Assembly (NCBI GenBank): GCA_039934475.1
Contig: JBDTMC010000162.1
Coordinates: 1-15,027 of the forward strand
DNA: 15,027 nt
DNA from: JBDTMC01 sp039934475
GTDB taxonomy: Bacteria > Acidobacteriota > Terriglobia > Bryobacterales > Bryobacteraceae
Direction of reading: 5' to 3'
In this document: positions 1 through 8,670 of the stretch, piece by piece
How positions within the stretch are numbered: position 1 is the first letter of the stretch
How the letters are laid out: each line of letters opens with the position of its first letter
The notes under the pieces: generated by a model
Databases searched by the model: none
Seen by the model: only the letters and a program-made list of their open reading frames with translations
What the model was told of the DNA's origin: nothing
Position numbers and translations under genes: made by a program

Positions 1-72
1 AACTGGCCGGCCCTGCACAAGTAGACGTTGTCAGGCGTATCCATAGGTAGCGATTGGCGAAGGGGGGGCGAA

Positions 73-810
73 ATGAAATCGATTCGGCGGTGGGCGGGGC
101 ACCTGTTGTCCTATGCGGTGATGGGAGCAGGCGTGCTGTCGGCGGCGGGCAATGGTCCGGTGCTAGTGGAACTGTTCACATCGGAAGGTTGTTCCAGTTG
201 CCCTCCCGCGGATGTCTTGCTGGCGCGGTTGGCGCAGGTGCCGAATGTCCTCGTGCTGAGCGAGCACGTCGATTACTGGAACTCGCTCGGCTGGGCGGAC
301 CCGTTTTCGGCGGCGCAGTTCAGCCAGCGCCAGCAACTCTACGGACGTCGCTTTCGTCTGGAGGGTCCATACACGCCGCAGATGGTCGTAGATGGCACAG
401 CCGAGTTTGTTGGCAACAATGCCGCTGCGGCCGACGCCGCCATTCGCGACGCTCTGCACACCGGCAAGGTGACGGTGCAGGTGTCATTCGCCGATGCCGC
501 GGCCCGCGTGCTTCACATTGAAGCCGATGCGCCGCGAAAACTCTCAGTGATGGTGGCCATGGTGACTGACGAGACCGTGTCAAAGGTGCCGCGCGGCGAG
601 AACGGCGGCCGCACTCTGCGCCATGTGTCAGTGGTGCGTCGCCTGATCAATGCGGGCACTACCGCCGATGGCGGCTTTCATGGCGACATCACTCTACCGT
701 CAGATGAACAGTTGCTTCGCCAAACCGATCGGGTCGTGGTGTTCGTGCAAGAGAGCGGACTAGGGCGCGTTTCCGGCGCCGGATTTGTGGCAAGGCCGAA
801 GGCGAAGTAA
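73..810 (+). CDS. Exported DUF1223 (thioredoxin-fold) protein
   Basis: A 245-residue protein of the DUF1223 family, which adopts a thioredoxin-like fold. No reaction is firmly established for the family. The diagnostic block LFTSEGCSSCPPAD lies near residues 34-47, with a CxxC pair at C40/C43 in the position of a thioredoxin active site, followed by a conserved HVDYWN stretch. The N terminus (arginines, then a hydrophobic run ending near A25) looks like a Sec signal peptide, so the protein probably acts outside the cytoplasm. The ATG at 73 is chosen because it follows a G-rich ribosome-binding stretch (AGGGGGGGCG) and gives a clean signal peptide. An in-frame TTG at 28 would add 15 residues and spoil it. 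The gene stands alone and converges on the PPC-protein gene, so its context suggests no partner. Family assignment is confident; function is not. Confidence 0.9.
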   Translation: MKSIRRWAGHLLSYAVMGAGVLSAAGNGPVLVELFTSEGCSSCPPADVLLARLAQVPNVLVLSEHVDYWNSLGWADPFSAAQFSQRQQLYGRRFRLEGPYTPQMVVDGTAEFVGNNAAAADAAIRDALHTGKVTVQVSFADAAARVLHIEADAPRKLSVMVAMVTDETVSKVPRGENGGRTLRHVSVVRRLINAGTTADGGFHGDITLPSDEQLLRQTDRVVVFVQESGLGRVSGAGFVARPKAK

Positions 811-997
811 AGTGTTTGGCCTGAGGGCGGACTACGGAGGAAGGAGATGGAGCAAGGGAATTCCCTGCCGCTATCCTCTCCCCAACTTTACACCGTAGCC
901 TTTAGACGTTGCCAGTTGGCCATTACGTTCACCGATCACGCGGGCAGTTGTGCCGACTCAAACCGAAGGATCATGACAATTGGGCTATTGCACACGT

Positions 998-3391
998 TCA
1001 CTTCTCAGAGCGTGGGGAAAGCTGGGGCTTTACCTCGAGAATGACTGCTTCAGCGGCATAGGCTGTTTGTTGCCCGTCGGCGCGTGTCTCAATCTCGCCG
1101 CTGAGAATCAATGGCTGGGTGATTGGTGTCGCCGTCGGCAGCGCTTCGATCTTAAAAGTCCGTCTACTCTCGTTTTCGTTGATGAGTACTCCGTTTAGCC
1201 CGACGTCGGTAACCAGAACTCCGGGCGGGAGATTACGGACGTCGATGGGAACGCGCCCCGCGAAACTGTTATGGCGCTGGATGCTGACTTCGACTGTAGC
1301 GGTGCCGCCTGGCGCCACTACGACCTTCTTGGTCTCTGCGGTCATCGTGATGTCCGGCTTGGGCATCAGGGCGACTAGCTGCAGAGGATCCTCCGGGTCC
1401 GCTCGATGGGCGACTAGCCGGGTTCCAATAGTTGCCCTACCAATGATTTGGAGAGGTACAGCGCGCTCAAGGCGCGCGCCAACATCGGCGCTTAGAAGGA
1501 TCGTGGTGTTTACCTGACCTGGCTCAATTATGCCCTTCGTAGCATGCAATCCTGAGGGCAGGCCCTCCAGTTTAATCTCGATAGCACCATCGAAATCATC
1601 GAGTCTGAGGGCAGTGATTGTGACCGGAATGCGACCTCCCTCAGGCACATTCGGATTCGTTGGCCGGGCAGATAAGCCGAAATCCGGTTGTGGAGGCCGG
1701 ATGCTCAACCTGTACGCATAGTCCTCGCCATGAAAGCCGCGGATATCCCGCAGGCGCAGGACGTAAACGCCGTCGGCGGGTGCCGTAAACGGTAAGTGGG
1801 AATCCTTGCCGTAGCCGGGTCCGCCATCGTCATTACTGTAAGCAAGGTGTGCCACCGGCAGCCCGTTCGGCGCGAACGTTTGGCCCGGCGGGAAAATCTT
1901 CACGCGGTAGACTGGTGTGTCTATGGCGTGAGCCTCGGGTGTAGTGTCCCACATACCGATTCGCTGGCCTTCGAACGAAACGTACTGCATGTCGTCGTCG
2001 GGACCTCGGGGCATGGCCTGAACTTGAATTATCTCGCCGCCGATCATGGTGTAGTCGCCGACTCGATAACCGTCGGTGGAGAGAAAGCGAAGGCCTGCAG
2101 TCGCCGAATCACGATCGCTAAGCGTCGTAAACGTTTCGGCGAGACAGCGAACTGTGGCTCGCTCCACGGGCTTACCAGCGGCGTCCATGACTTCCAATAC
2201 AGAATCCAATGGCGAGCCGAGGCGGCGGGCATTTGTTTCGAAGACGAGCTTCTCACCCTTGCGCGCACGAAAGCGGAAATTGTTTTCAGCGGCTAGAAGC
2301 CTGCCATTAATGGTCATCGGGCCGGTAATGTCCTGCGCCTTGGCGGTGGTCGTATTGGTGCCGCTGGATTCAACTTCAGGTCCTTCACCCAACGCGAGCC
2401 TGAGTTCGTTGAAGGTATCTCCCGAAGCGGTGTGCGGGCGGAGGCTGACGCTCCTGCTGTCATTTTGTGCCGGTAGACCACTGACCGTGAACTTTTCCAT
2501 GCCGAGGTTATAACCGCGCAGAGTTACTTCGGTTGCTTTGTCCTTCGTCACTCCTAGCGGGTAGGCGGAAAGCAGCAGGGGGTAGTGGCCAACGGCGATA
2601 CGGTACAAGCGGCCCGCATTGCCGCTGTTCTGGAAGTCGGAGACGCGCACGTAGTAGTCGCCTTCGTTTTCGAAGGTACAGGCGAAACGTACCGTATCCA
2701 TCCCGCCGGCACGGCCAAATTCCTTCACCTTACGTTGAGCTGCGTCGTAGATGGTGATGACTGGTTGGAGCGGCGAGCCGAGCAGCGGACCCGAGTTATA
2801 AAACGTCAACTGCTCGCCGGCGTGAATGTGAATCTTGTAATAATCTACATCGCCCGGGCGGGAGATCCTACCAACAAGGATGGTCGGGGTCTTGGCTTCC
2901 ACGGCTTCTGCCGGAGTTTCATTGGGCTCGCGGTCAAGGGTCTCGCCATCTTTCGGCTCAATCACGATGCGAGCCTCGGGCGTGGTCCCGAGCGGAGTGT
3001 GAAGACGGAACTCCACCGGCCCGATGTTCGCGTCAGGACTCAGGGTGAGTTCCAGGGCAACCTGGTTGCGCGGCGGTAGCGGACCAAGGTCGACCGTAGA
3101 TGCACCGCCATTCGCGCCAAGCCGCATGTCAGGCTGGTCCGGCAGTTCCTTGATCCGTACGATCTTGGCGGCAACACCGGCCTGACTGAAATAAATGGCA
3201 CTGGCCTGCGCGAGATTCAGACCTTCAACGATCACTTCAGCGGTAGTGCCGCGCGCGATTCCGAGCGGAGAGACCATGTTGATAGTAGGTGGCGTGGTGC
3301 GGTTTCCGGTGGGCCAAGGCGTGGAATCAGTGGCCGCTGTGGCGGAGGAAGCGAGGGCAACGAGCAGCAGGAATTTCATACCGTTTTCCAT
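998..3391 (-). CDS. Large exported PPC / Ig-like domain protein
   Basis: A 797-residue secreted multidomain protein with no catalytic domain visible. It starts with a signal peptide (MKFLLLVALASSATA, residues 5-19). An IPT/TIG-like beta domain follows at about 36-80. A PPC domain lies at about 178-268 (DVDYYKIHIHAGEQLTFY; GDYYVRVSD). A second TIG-like strand set is at about 275-300. A second PPC-like domain begins at about 370-410 (NFRFRARKGEKLVFE) and seems to resume at about 515-563 (DGVYVLRLRD) after an insert of roughly 100 residues. Two Ig-like or NEW3-type domains occupy about 570-660 and 680-788 (GLPSGL and NLPPGV turns). Such domains usually mediate surface binding. The first ATG abuts the upstream TAG stop (TAGATG), suggesting reinitiation. 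A second ATG at 3379 gives a more ordinary signal peptide and may be the real start. It is the last gene of the four-gene operon. Confidence 0.88.
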   Translation of the reverse strand: MENGMKFLLLVALASSATAATDSTPWPTGNRTTPPTINMVSPLGIARGTTAEVIVEGLNLAQASAIYFSQAGVAAKIVRIKELPDQPDMRLGANGGASTVDLGPLPPRNQVALELTLSPDANIGPVEFRLHTPLGTTPEARIVIEPKDGETLDREPNETPAEAVEAKTPTILVGRISRPGDVDYYKIHIHAGEQLTFYNSGPLLGSPLQPVITIYDAAQRKVKEFGRAGGMDTVRFACTFENEGDYYVRVSDFQNSGNAGRLYRIAVGHYPLLLSAYPLGVTKDKATEVTLRGYNLGMEKFTVSGLPAQNDSRSVSLRPHTASGDTFNELRLALGEGPEVESSGTNTTTAKAQDITGPMTINGRLLAAENNFRFRARKGEKLVFETNARRLGSPLDSVLEVMDAAGKPVERATVRCLAETFTTLSDRDSATAGLRFLSTDGYRVGDYTMIGGEIIQVQAMPRGPDDDMQYVSFEGQRIGMWDTTPEAHAIDTPVYRVKIFPPGQTFAPNGLPVAHLAYSNDDGGPGYGKDSHLPFTAPADGVYVLRLRDIRGFHGEDYAYRLSIRPPQPDFGLSARPTNPNVPEGGRIPVTITALRLDDFDGAIEIKLEGLPSGLHATKGIIEPGQVNTTILLSADVGARLERAVPLQIIGRATIGTRLVAHRADPEDPLQLVALMPKPDITMTAETKKVVVAPGGTATVEVSIQRHNSFAGRVPIDVRNLPPGVLVTDVGLNGVLINENESRRTFKIEALPTATPITQPLILSGEIETRADGQQTAYAAEAVILEVKPQLSPRSEK

Positions 3392-4729
3392 CTATCTTTT
3401 ATCGGAATTGCTCTGCAAGCGCCCCACTAGCGGCTTGTCACTTGCCGAGCCTGTGAAAAGTTCTGACGTCTTGAACAGAGTGACACTTCCATCGAAACGA
3501 CCGGCCGCCAGTCGCCGGCCATCGGGCGAGAACTTCAGCGCGAGCACCCAATCGGGTTGACTCAACGACTTGACTTCGGTCAAATCCTCCGCCTTGAAGA
3601 CCTTCAACGTTCGGTCTGCGCTGCTCGAGACCAAGTACTGACCGTCGGGAGACCACGTGACTTGGAGAATGGCATCTTCGTGAGCGATCAGTGAATTCGT
3701 CAAAGTCGCGCTTTTTTCACCAAGAGTCCAGATGCGAATCGACTTATCGAGACCGCCGGCGGCGACGCGGCGTCCCGCCGGATCGAGGGCAACGGCGTTA
3801 AGGCCATCCTGAGCGTCGCTCATCGAGTACAGCCGCTCGCCAGACGCGATGTCCCAGACCTTCACTGCGCGGTCCGCGGCCGCAGAAACAAGACGCTTGT
3901 CATCTGGTGTCACGGCGAGTGCGAACACCGAATCGATGTGATCCTTAAAGGTCAGGATCTCTTTGCCCGATTCGACGTTCCAAAGCTTGAGGAGTTTGTC
4001 GTAACTGGCGGTGACTACCCGTTTGCCGTCCGATAGGAACGAAACCGAGTAGATGCAGTCCGTGTGGCCCTGGATCGTGCGAACCAACGTGCGTCCGGCT
4101 ACATCCCAGATCTGAACTTCACCGCCCCGCGCGGGCAGGCCGCCGGCAGCAGCCAGCAGCTTGCCATCGGCGGAGAACGCCAACGATCGTACTTCCTGCG
4201 CCGCACCTGAAAGCGTCGCCACGATTTTGCCGGAATCCGGCTCAACTAAGCGCACTTCCTTGTAGCTGCCTTGGGCGAGCCACTTACCATCGGGACTCCA
4301 GGCCAGCGATGTGATTTGAGGTTTCACTGAGACCAAAGGCTTTACTTCCGGAACAGCCGGTGCCAACTTGGCCGCCATTTCGCCCGCGCCCGGTCCCTTC
4401 GCGCCCGCCTCAATCCACCGGCGGATGGTGTCGCGATCAGCCTCGCCAAGCGGTTTCCCGCCCAGAGGCATAGCCGGCATCGCTTTGCCGGAAATCATCG
4501 CGAACAGCTTGCTCTCTTCCGGACGGCCTGGCACGATAACGGCTCTGCTTTTGCCACCCTTCATGAGCGCTTCAAAGGTCTGAAGGGAGAGACCACCCAT
4601 CGCGCTGGACTTGCCGTGACATCCAAGACAATTAGCTGCCAGTATGGGTGCGACATCACTATTGAAGGACGGCTGTTGTGCCAGTGCTGCGGATGCCAAC
4701 ACGACCAAGTACACCACAGTGGGTCTCAT
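3392..4729 (-). CDS. Cytochrome c (planctomycete type) fused to WD40 beta-propeller
   Basis: A 445-residue exported protein. Residues 1-18 form a signal peptide (MRPTVVYLVVLASAALAQ). Residues about 21-112 are a planctomycete-type cytochrome c domain (PSCyt1-like): the haem-attachment motif CLGCH is at C34-C37-H38, M84 or M87 (KAMPAMP) are likely axial ligands, and the domain ends in a typical helix, RDTIRRWIEAGA. Residues about 137-420 contain seven WD40-type repeats, enough for a closed propeller; repeats 2-4 carry VQIWDV, LKLWNV and VKVWDI strand ends. Covalent haem implies a periplasmic or surface location. The likely role is electron transfer attached to a protein-docking platform; the partner is unknown but may be one of the operon products. 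The start has a GAGG ribosome-binding site that overlaps the stop region of the upstream gene, only 7 nt away. The stop directly abuts the start of the next gene. Confidence 0.93.
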   Translation of the reverse strand: MRPTVVYLVVLASAALAQQPSFNSDVAPILAANCLGCHGKSSAMGGLSLQTFEALMKGGKSRAVIVPGRPEESKLFAMISGKAMPAMPLGGKPLGEADRDTIRRWIEAGAKGPGAGEMAAKLAPAVPEVKPLVSVKPQITSLAWSPDGKWLAQGSYKEVRLVEPDSGKIVATLSGAAQEVRSLAFSADGKLLAAAGGLPARGGEVQIWDVAGRTLVRTIQGHTDCIYSVSFLSDGKRVVTASYDKLLKLWNVESGKEILTFKDHIDSVFALAVTPDDKRLVSAAADRAVKVWDIASGERLYSMSDAQDGLNAVALDPAGRRVAAGGLDKSIRIWTLGEKSATLTNSLIAHEDAILQVTWSPDGQYLVSSSADRTLKVFKAEDLTEVKSLSQPDWVLALKFSPDGRRLAAGRFDGSVTLFKTSELFTGSASDKPLVGRLQSNSDKR

Positions 4730-4736
4730 AACGGCC

Positions 4737-7172
4737 TCAATAATTGAAGAGGAACTCTTTGCTTGTCAGCATCGCCCACATTGCGTCTTCGAGTGCTTGC
4801 TTGTGCGCGTCACGTTGCACTTCAATCGGACCAACGGACACACGCGCTTTGCGCAGAGCCATCAGCATAGCTTCCTTTTCGCTCGCGTTCGGATAACGCG
4901 CATAGGCGGATAGGTAGAGGTGATTGAGGCTGTCCGCGTCAGAGAGACCCATTTTGAGAGCCTGTGCCGGGTACCCGCCCGCATCACTCAATTTCCTGTT
5001 GAGGGTGTCGCCATTAATGACGTGGAGAGCTTGGGCAATGCTCGGCGCGCTAGACCGCTCGCCGGCGTCACACACAATTCGTTTCGGCCTTCCGAAGGAT
5101 TCAAGGAAAGCTGATTTCACCTGCACGTCCGGCAATTGCTGGGCACGAACCCCGGCGCCATATCCAGCAAACTCCGTCGGCACTCCGCTAACCTGCGACA
5201 TCGCGTCCAATAACACTTCCGCCGGCAGACGCTTTACGATGTATTTCGAGTAGAACCGGTTGTCGTCCTGGTTGGTGCCATTGGCATCTGACGACAGCTG
5301 ATAGGTCTCAGAGGTCATGATGGTACGAATCAGCTTCTTCACGCTATAGCCACCATCGGTGAAATCCTTGGAGAGGGCAGAGAAAAGCTCCTCATTGGAG
5401 GCGGGGTTCGTAGCGCGGACGTCATCCACCGGATCTACAAGCCCACGGCCCATGAAGTTCGCCCAGACGCGGTTGACAAGGGATCGTGCGAAGTATGTGT
5501 TCTTCGGGCTGGTGAGCCATTTCGCAAACGGAACACGGCGATCGTCGGTGGAATCGAGCGGCATTGGGGTACCGTCGAGCGGAGTCGGCGGCAGCGGTCG
5601 CAAAAGGCGCGGATGGTTTACGTCGCCGCTGGTTTTGGCGAAAACAACAACGTCGCCGCCCTCAGAGCCATTCTTCAAGCCGACTCGTGAAAACTGATTC
5701 ACAAAGGCGAAGTACTGCATCTGAGTCCACTTTTCGAGCGGATGATTGTGGCATCGCGCGCAGGTGATGCGGTTCCCCATGAACGCCTCGGTGGCATTCT
5801 CCGCGATGTCGATGGGATCTTTGTGCAGTACAAAGTAATTCAACGGACCGCTCTGCCGTGTGTTGCCCGTTGAGGTAAAGATCTCGGATGCAAACTCATT
5901 CCAGGGCTTGTCTGCTTTTACGCTGTCCCGGATCCAGCCGTAGAAAGACCATACGGCGGTGGACCTCAATTTGCGGCCGGAAACCAGAAGCAGATCGGAC
6001 CATTTGTAGGCCCAGTAATCAACGAACTCATCGCGGTCCAGAAGCCGGTCGATCAGCTTGACCCGCCTGCCTGGGGTCTGGTCCGCGAGAAACTCCTCCA
6101 CATCCTCCGGCGTCGGCAGGATACCCGTGGCATCAAGATACGCGCGGCGAATGAACGTGGGATCGTCGCATTCTTTCGATGGCGCGATGTGCAGCGCCTT
6201 GAGTTTTGTCAGAACAAGATCGTCGATGTAGTTGTGCCTCTGGAACTGGCTGTAGATGTTTGGATCTACGTGATTGCCATAGGGCACTCCGAGGCGAGCA
6301 TAGAGAACGAGGCTGGAATACCACAGGGTGATAGCGGCCTCGCCATGCCCCACCATCTTCACGCGTCCGCCGTCGTCCACGGTGGCTACTCCGGAATCAT
6401 TGGAGCTGAACTTCACCCAGCGAGTCACGTCACGAACATCCCCGTTGCTGTACTTGGCTTCGACAATCAGTTGCTGTTCCGCGCCCGGCTTTAGCGTCGC
6501 CAGCGAGGGATAAACTGCAAGGCTGACCACAAGCGCATCATTGTCGCGGGGAGCGACCGCGCCTTCCGCGATCCACTCGGACACAATGCGATAGTCAAGG
6601 GAAGTTGTCTCAATCCGCTTGCCACCGCCGTGTGGCACGGCTGCGGTCGGTTTGAGCAGCATCAGGCTCTGGGCCGGCTCAGAGAGATTGACTCGGCGGC
6701 CCAAGGACTGACGCGTCAGGACGTCGTAGTCAGTGGCTGGATCGTAGCCGCGCAACGTAAGCTTGAAGCCGCTTTTGCCGGCAGACGCTCCATGGCATGC
6801 ACCGGAATTGCAGCCGGCCTTAGTTACAACCGGCATTACATCGTTGCGAAAGTTCCACCGAAACGGAACTTTGAAGTTTTTCACCACAACCGAGGTGGTG
6901 GCGGCCCGCCCATTTGTAGAGGCCGTGATTGTGGCATTGCCGTCGGCAACGGGTGTTACCAACCCTTCTGCGTCCACCATGGCGACCCTCGTATCAGAGG
7001 AACTCCACCGCACTGAGCGCGATAGATCCTCCTGGTCGTCGCCAAGGGTTCCTTCCGCCAGCAGGCGGTGCGTAGCTTTCGGGCCGTTCAAGACGACGCC
7101 GTTCGGCAGTACCGCGAGGTCGGCAGAATAGGAAACGCCGACCGTACAGAGAACCAAGAACAGCTTTCTCAT
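4737..7172 (-). CDS. DUF1549/DUF1553 protein with BIG2 domains and cytochrome motifs
   Basis: An 811-residue exported protein. Residues 1-16 look like a signal peptide. A BIG2-type Ig-like domain is at about 20-97. A cytochrome-like segment at about 107-205 carries C121-NSGA-C126-H127, a CX4CH variant. A second BIG2-type domain is at about 215-295. DUF1549 (PSCyt2) spans about 315-500 and includes a canonical CARCH motif at C471-C474-H475 followed by NHPLEKW. DUF1553 (PSD1) spans about 545-800, with RSLVNRVWANFMGRGLVDP and SETYQLSS. This architecture is typical of planctomycete and acidobacterial proteins of unknown biochemical role. The motifs point to haem binding outside the cytoplasm. The ATG is preceded by AGAGGA at a 7-nt spacing, inside the 12-nt gap after the DUF1501 gene, so the two are surely co-transcribed. 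The Ig-like domains may anchor or space the haem modules; that is inference. Confidence 0.94.
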   Translation of the reverse strand: MRKLFLVLCTVGVSYSADLAVLPNGVVLNGPKATHRLLAEGTLGDDQEDLSRSVRWSSSDTRVAMVDAEGLVTPVADGNATITASTNGRAATTSVVVKNFKVPFRWNFRNDVMPVVTKAGCNSGACHGASAGKSGFKLTLRGYDPATDYDVLTRQSLGRRVNLSEPAQSLMLLKPTAAVPHGGGKRIETTSLDYRIVSEWIAEGAVAPRDNDALVVSLAVYPSLATLKPGAEQQLIVEAKYSNGDVRDVTRWVKFSSNDSGVATVDDGGRVKMVGHGEAAITLWYSSLVLYARLGVPYGNHVDPNIYSQFQRHNYIDDLVLTKLKALHIAPSKECDDPTFIRRAYLDATGILPTPEDVEEFLADQTPGRRVKLIDRLLDRDEFVDYWAYKWSDLLLVSGRKLRSTAVWSFYGWIRDSVKADKPWNEFASEIFTSTGNTRQSGPLNYFVLHKDPIDIAENATEAFMGNRITCARCHNHPLEKWTQMQYFAFVNQFSRVGLKNGSEGGDVVVFAKTSGDVNHPRLLRPLPPTPLDGTPMPLDSTDDRRVPFAKWLTSPKNTYFARSLVNRVWANFMGRGLVDPVDDVRATNPASNEELFSALSKDFTDGGYSVKKLIRTIMTSETYQLSSDANGTNQDDNRFYSKYIVKRLPAEVLLDAMSQVSGVPTEFAGYGAGVRAQQLPDVQVKSAFLESFGRPKRIVCDAGERSSAPSIAQALHVINGDTLNRKLSDAGGYPAQALKMGLSDADSLNHLYLSAYARYPNASEKEAMLMALRKARVSVGPIEVQRDAHKQALEDAMWAMLTSKEFLFNY

Positions 7173-7184
7173 CTTCGATTCCTC

Positions 7185-8561
7185 TTACGAAAACAGCTCC
7201 AGGATCGGCTCCGTGCCTCTCTCGACAAGAGGGATGGGCCTTCCTTGAGCACCCGGCAGCTCCGTTTCCAATGAGATGCCGAGGCCGTGATAGATGGTAG
7301 CGGCAACCTCTGCTGGGCTTGTCGGTCGATCCTTCGGCGCGCCGCCGATGTCGTCTGATGAGCCGATGATTTGGCCGCCCTTTATGCCGCCGCCACCCAT
7401 CACGATTGACCAGCATTGCGGCCAGTGGTCGCGGCCGCCGGCAGGATTCACTTTTGGCGTACGGCCAAATTCCCCCATCGCCAGAACCATGGTGTTATCG
7501 AGAAGCCGCCGGTCATGCAGATCTTCCATCAACGAGCTGAAGGCGTTGTCGAACATGGGACCTACAAGATCGCGATAGCAACTGATCGGACTGAAAGGCC
7601 GTGAACCATGGATATCCCAAGTGATCTCATCGAAGACGGTGTCGAACATATTCACTGTCACAAAACGAACTCCGGCTTCAATCAGGCGCCGCGCCAGCAA
7701 GCATCCCTGGCCGAATTGATTCATGCCGTATTTGCGCCGATTTTCCTCTGGCTCTTGTCTCAGCTCGAATGCGTCGCGCGCGCTCTTCGAAGACATCAAA
7801 GTGTAAGCCTGGTGGAAAGTGGTGTCCAGGAGGCGGGCATCCTGCGAAGTTTCAAACTTGCTTACACTGTGGTCGATCATCTCGCGCCACGTGCGCCGCC
7901 GGTCCACACGCAATGCTGTCATGTATTCGGGCGGCAGCATGTCCGGCACCTTGAAAGCAGGGTCGGACGGATCCGCGTTCAAGACGAATGGGTCGAAGGT
8001 CTTACCCAGAAAGCCCGCATTTTGGCCATGCGGCATGTTGCCGCCGGTATTGCCGATGGGACGCGGCAGCAGGACGTGAGGCGGCACATCGCCCTTGGGA
8101 CCGAGATACTTCGACGCAACACATCCGATATGTGGGTACTCCACACCGCCTTGAAACAGGCGGCCGGTCTGCATCATCTGATGACCCGTGTCGTGGACGG
8201 CCGCCGCCGTGTGGTACACGCTTCGGATCAGAGCGTATTTGTCGGCGTGTTTTGCCATGCGCGGGAAGTTTTCGGAAATTTCGATTCCCGGCACGTTGGT
8301 CTTGATTGGTTTGTAAGGCCCGCGAATCTCCACCGGAGCATTGGGTTTCATGTCCCAGGTGTCGAGCTGGGAGGGCCCGCCGACCAGGAACAGCATGATG
8401 CAATTGACATCCTTCTTGCCGTCGACTGCACCCAGTGCCTTCGCGTCGAAGAGTTGAGTCAAACCAAAACCGAGAGAAGACAGAGCGCCAGCGTGTAGAA
8501 AATCACGCCGCCTTGACCCATCGCAGAATTCGGCCGATTTGCGGGCATCTAGACGTAGCAT
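7185..8561 (-). CDS. Tat-exported DUF1501 protein
   Basis: A 458-residue DUF1501 protein, a family related to sulfatase/alkaline-phosphatase-like folds but without an established reaction. A twin-arginine signal is visible: SRRRDFLHAG at residues 16-25, then a hydrophobic stretch to about 38. This implies export in folded form. Typical family blocks are MLFLVGGPSQLDTWDMKP near 56-73, GEFGRTPKVNPAGGRDHW near 363-380, and a glycine-rich VMGGGGIKGG. The ATG at 8561 is supported by GGAAGG 6 nt upstream. It is the first gene of the operon, and the only convincing sigma70 promoter of that operon lies about 65 nt before it. DUF1501 genes are usually paired with DUF1549/DUF1553 genes, as here, which suggests that the two proteins work together. 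The family call is firm; substrate and role are unknown. Confidence 0.94.
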   Translation of the reverse strand: MLRLDARKSAEFCDGSRRRDFLHAGALSSLGFGLTQLFDAKALGAVDGKKDVNCIMLFLVGGPSQLDTWDMKPNAPVEIRGPYKPIKTNVPGIEISENFPRMAKHADKYALIRSVYHTAAAVHDTGHQMMQTGRLFQGGVEYPHIGCVASKYLGPKGDVPPHVLLPRPIGNTGGNMPHGQNAGFLGKTFDPFVLNADPSDPAFKVPDMLPPEYMTALRVDRRRTWREMIDHSVSKFETSQDARLLDTTFHQAYTLMSSKSARDAFELRQEPEENRRKYGMNQFGQGCLLARRLIEAGVRFVTVNMFDTVFDEITWDIHGSRPFSPISCYRDLVGPMFDNAFSSLMEDLHDRRLLDNTMVLAMGEFGRTPKVNPAGGRDHWPQCWSIVMGGGGIKGGQIIGSSDDIGGAPKDRPTSPAEVAATIYHGLGISLETELPGAQGRPIPLVERGTEPILELFS

Positions 8562-8580
8562 TTCAGGCCTTCCAGAAAGG

Positions 8581-8611
8581 GGGCTTGCCGCTACACGAGC
8601 GGCTATCGCCC
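8581..8611 (-). promoter_or_regulatory. Foldable 5' leader of the DUF1501 operon
   Basis: Between the predicted transcription start (about 8619) and the ribosome-binding site, the minus strand has a perfect inverted repeat, GCCGCT / AGCGGC (8587-8592 with 8598-8603, 5-nt loop). An outer GGGC / GCCC pair (8581-8584 with 8608-8611) extends it across a 2x4 internal loop. No long U run follows, so this is not a clear terminator. It could stabilise the mRNA or modulate translation. No riboswitch class is recognised. Confidence 0.4.
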
Positions 8612-8625
8612 AGTATTTAGTCAGT

Positions 8626-8654
8626 ATTGTATTGGCATTGGTTCTCTATGTCAA
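8626..8654 (-). promoter_or_regulatory. Sigma70-type promoter of the DUF1501 operon
   Basis: On the minus strand there is a perfect -35 box TTGACA (8649-8654), a 17-bp spacer and a -10 box TACAAT (8626-8631, five of six consensus bases). The predicted start of transcription is near 8619, giving a leader of roughly 57 nt before the DUF1501 ATG. This is the best promoter match seen in the window and sits in the only sizeable gap upstream of the four-gene operon. Confidence 0.75.
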
Positions 8655-8670
8655 AGCCAACTTGATTGGG

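Noticed and set aside
1..72. Upstream region of the DUF1223 gene searched for a promoter (TTGTCA at 28-33)
   Set aside because: No acceptable -10 box lies 16-18 bp after it; the promoter may be outside the window.
852..868. Palindrome AGGGAATTCCCT with short flanking pairs between convergent genes
   Set aside because: It has no loop and no U run, so it does not look like a terminator, and a single 12-bp palindrome is weak evidence for an operator.
847..1044. 65-codon frame with a good ribosome-binding site (GGAGG, 6 nt, ATG) after the DUF1223 gene
   Set aside because: It overlaps the end of the PPC gene by 47 nt on the other strand, the product shows no recognisable pattern, and no promoter was seen. 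It is the best small-ORF candidate in the 811-997 gap but is not convincing.
7608..8498. 296-residue open frame on the + strand
   Set aside because: It lies antisense to the DUF1501 gene, has no recognisable domain, and its composition mirrors the true gene.
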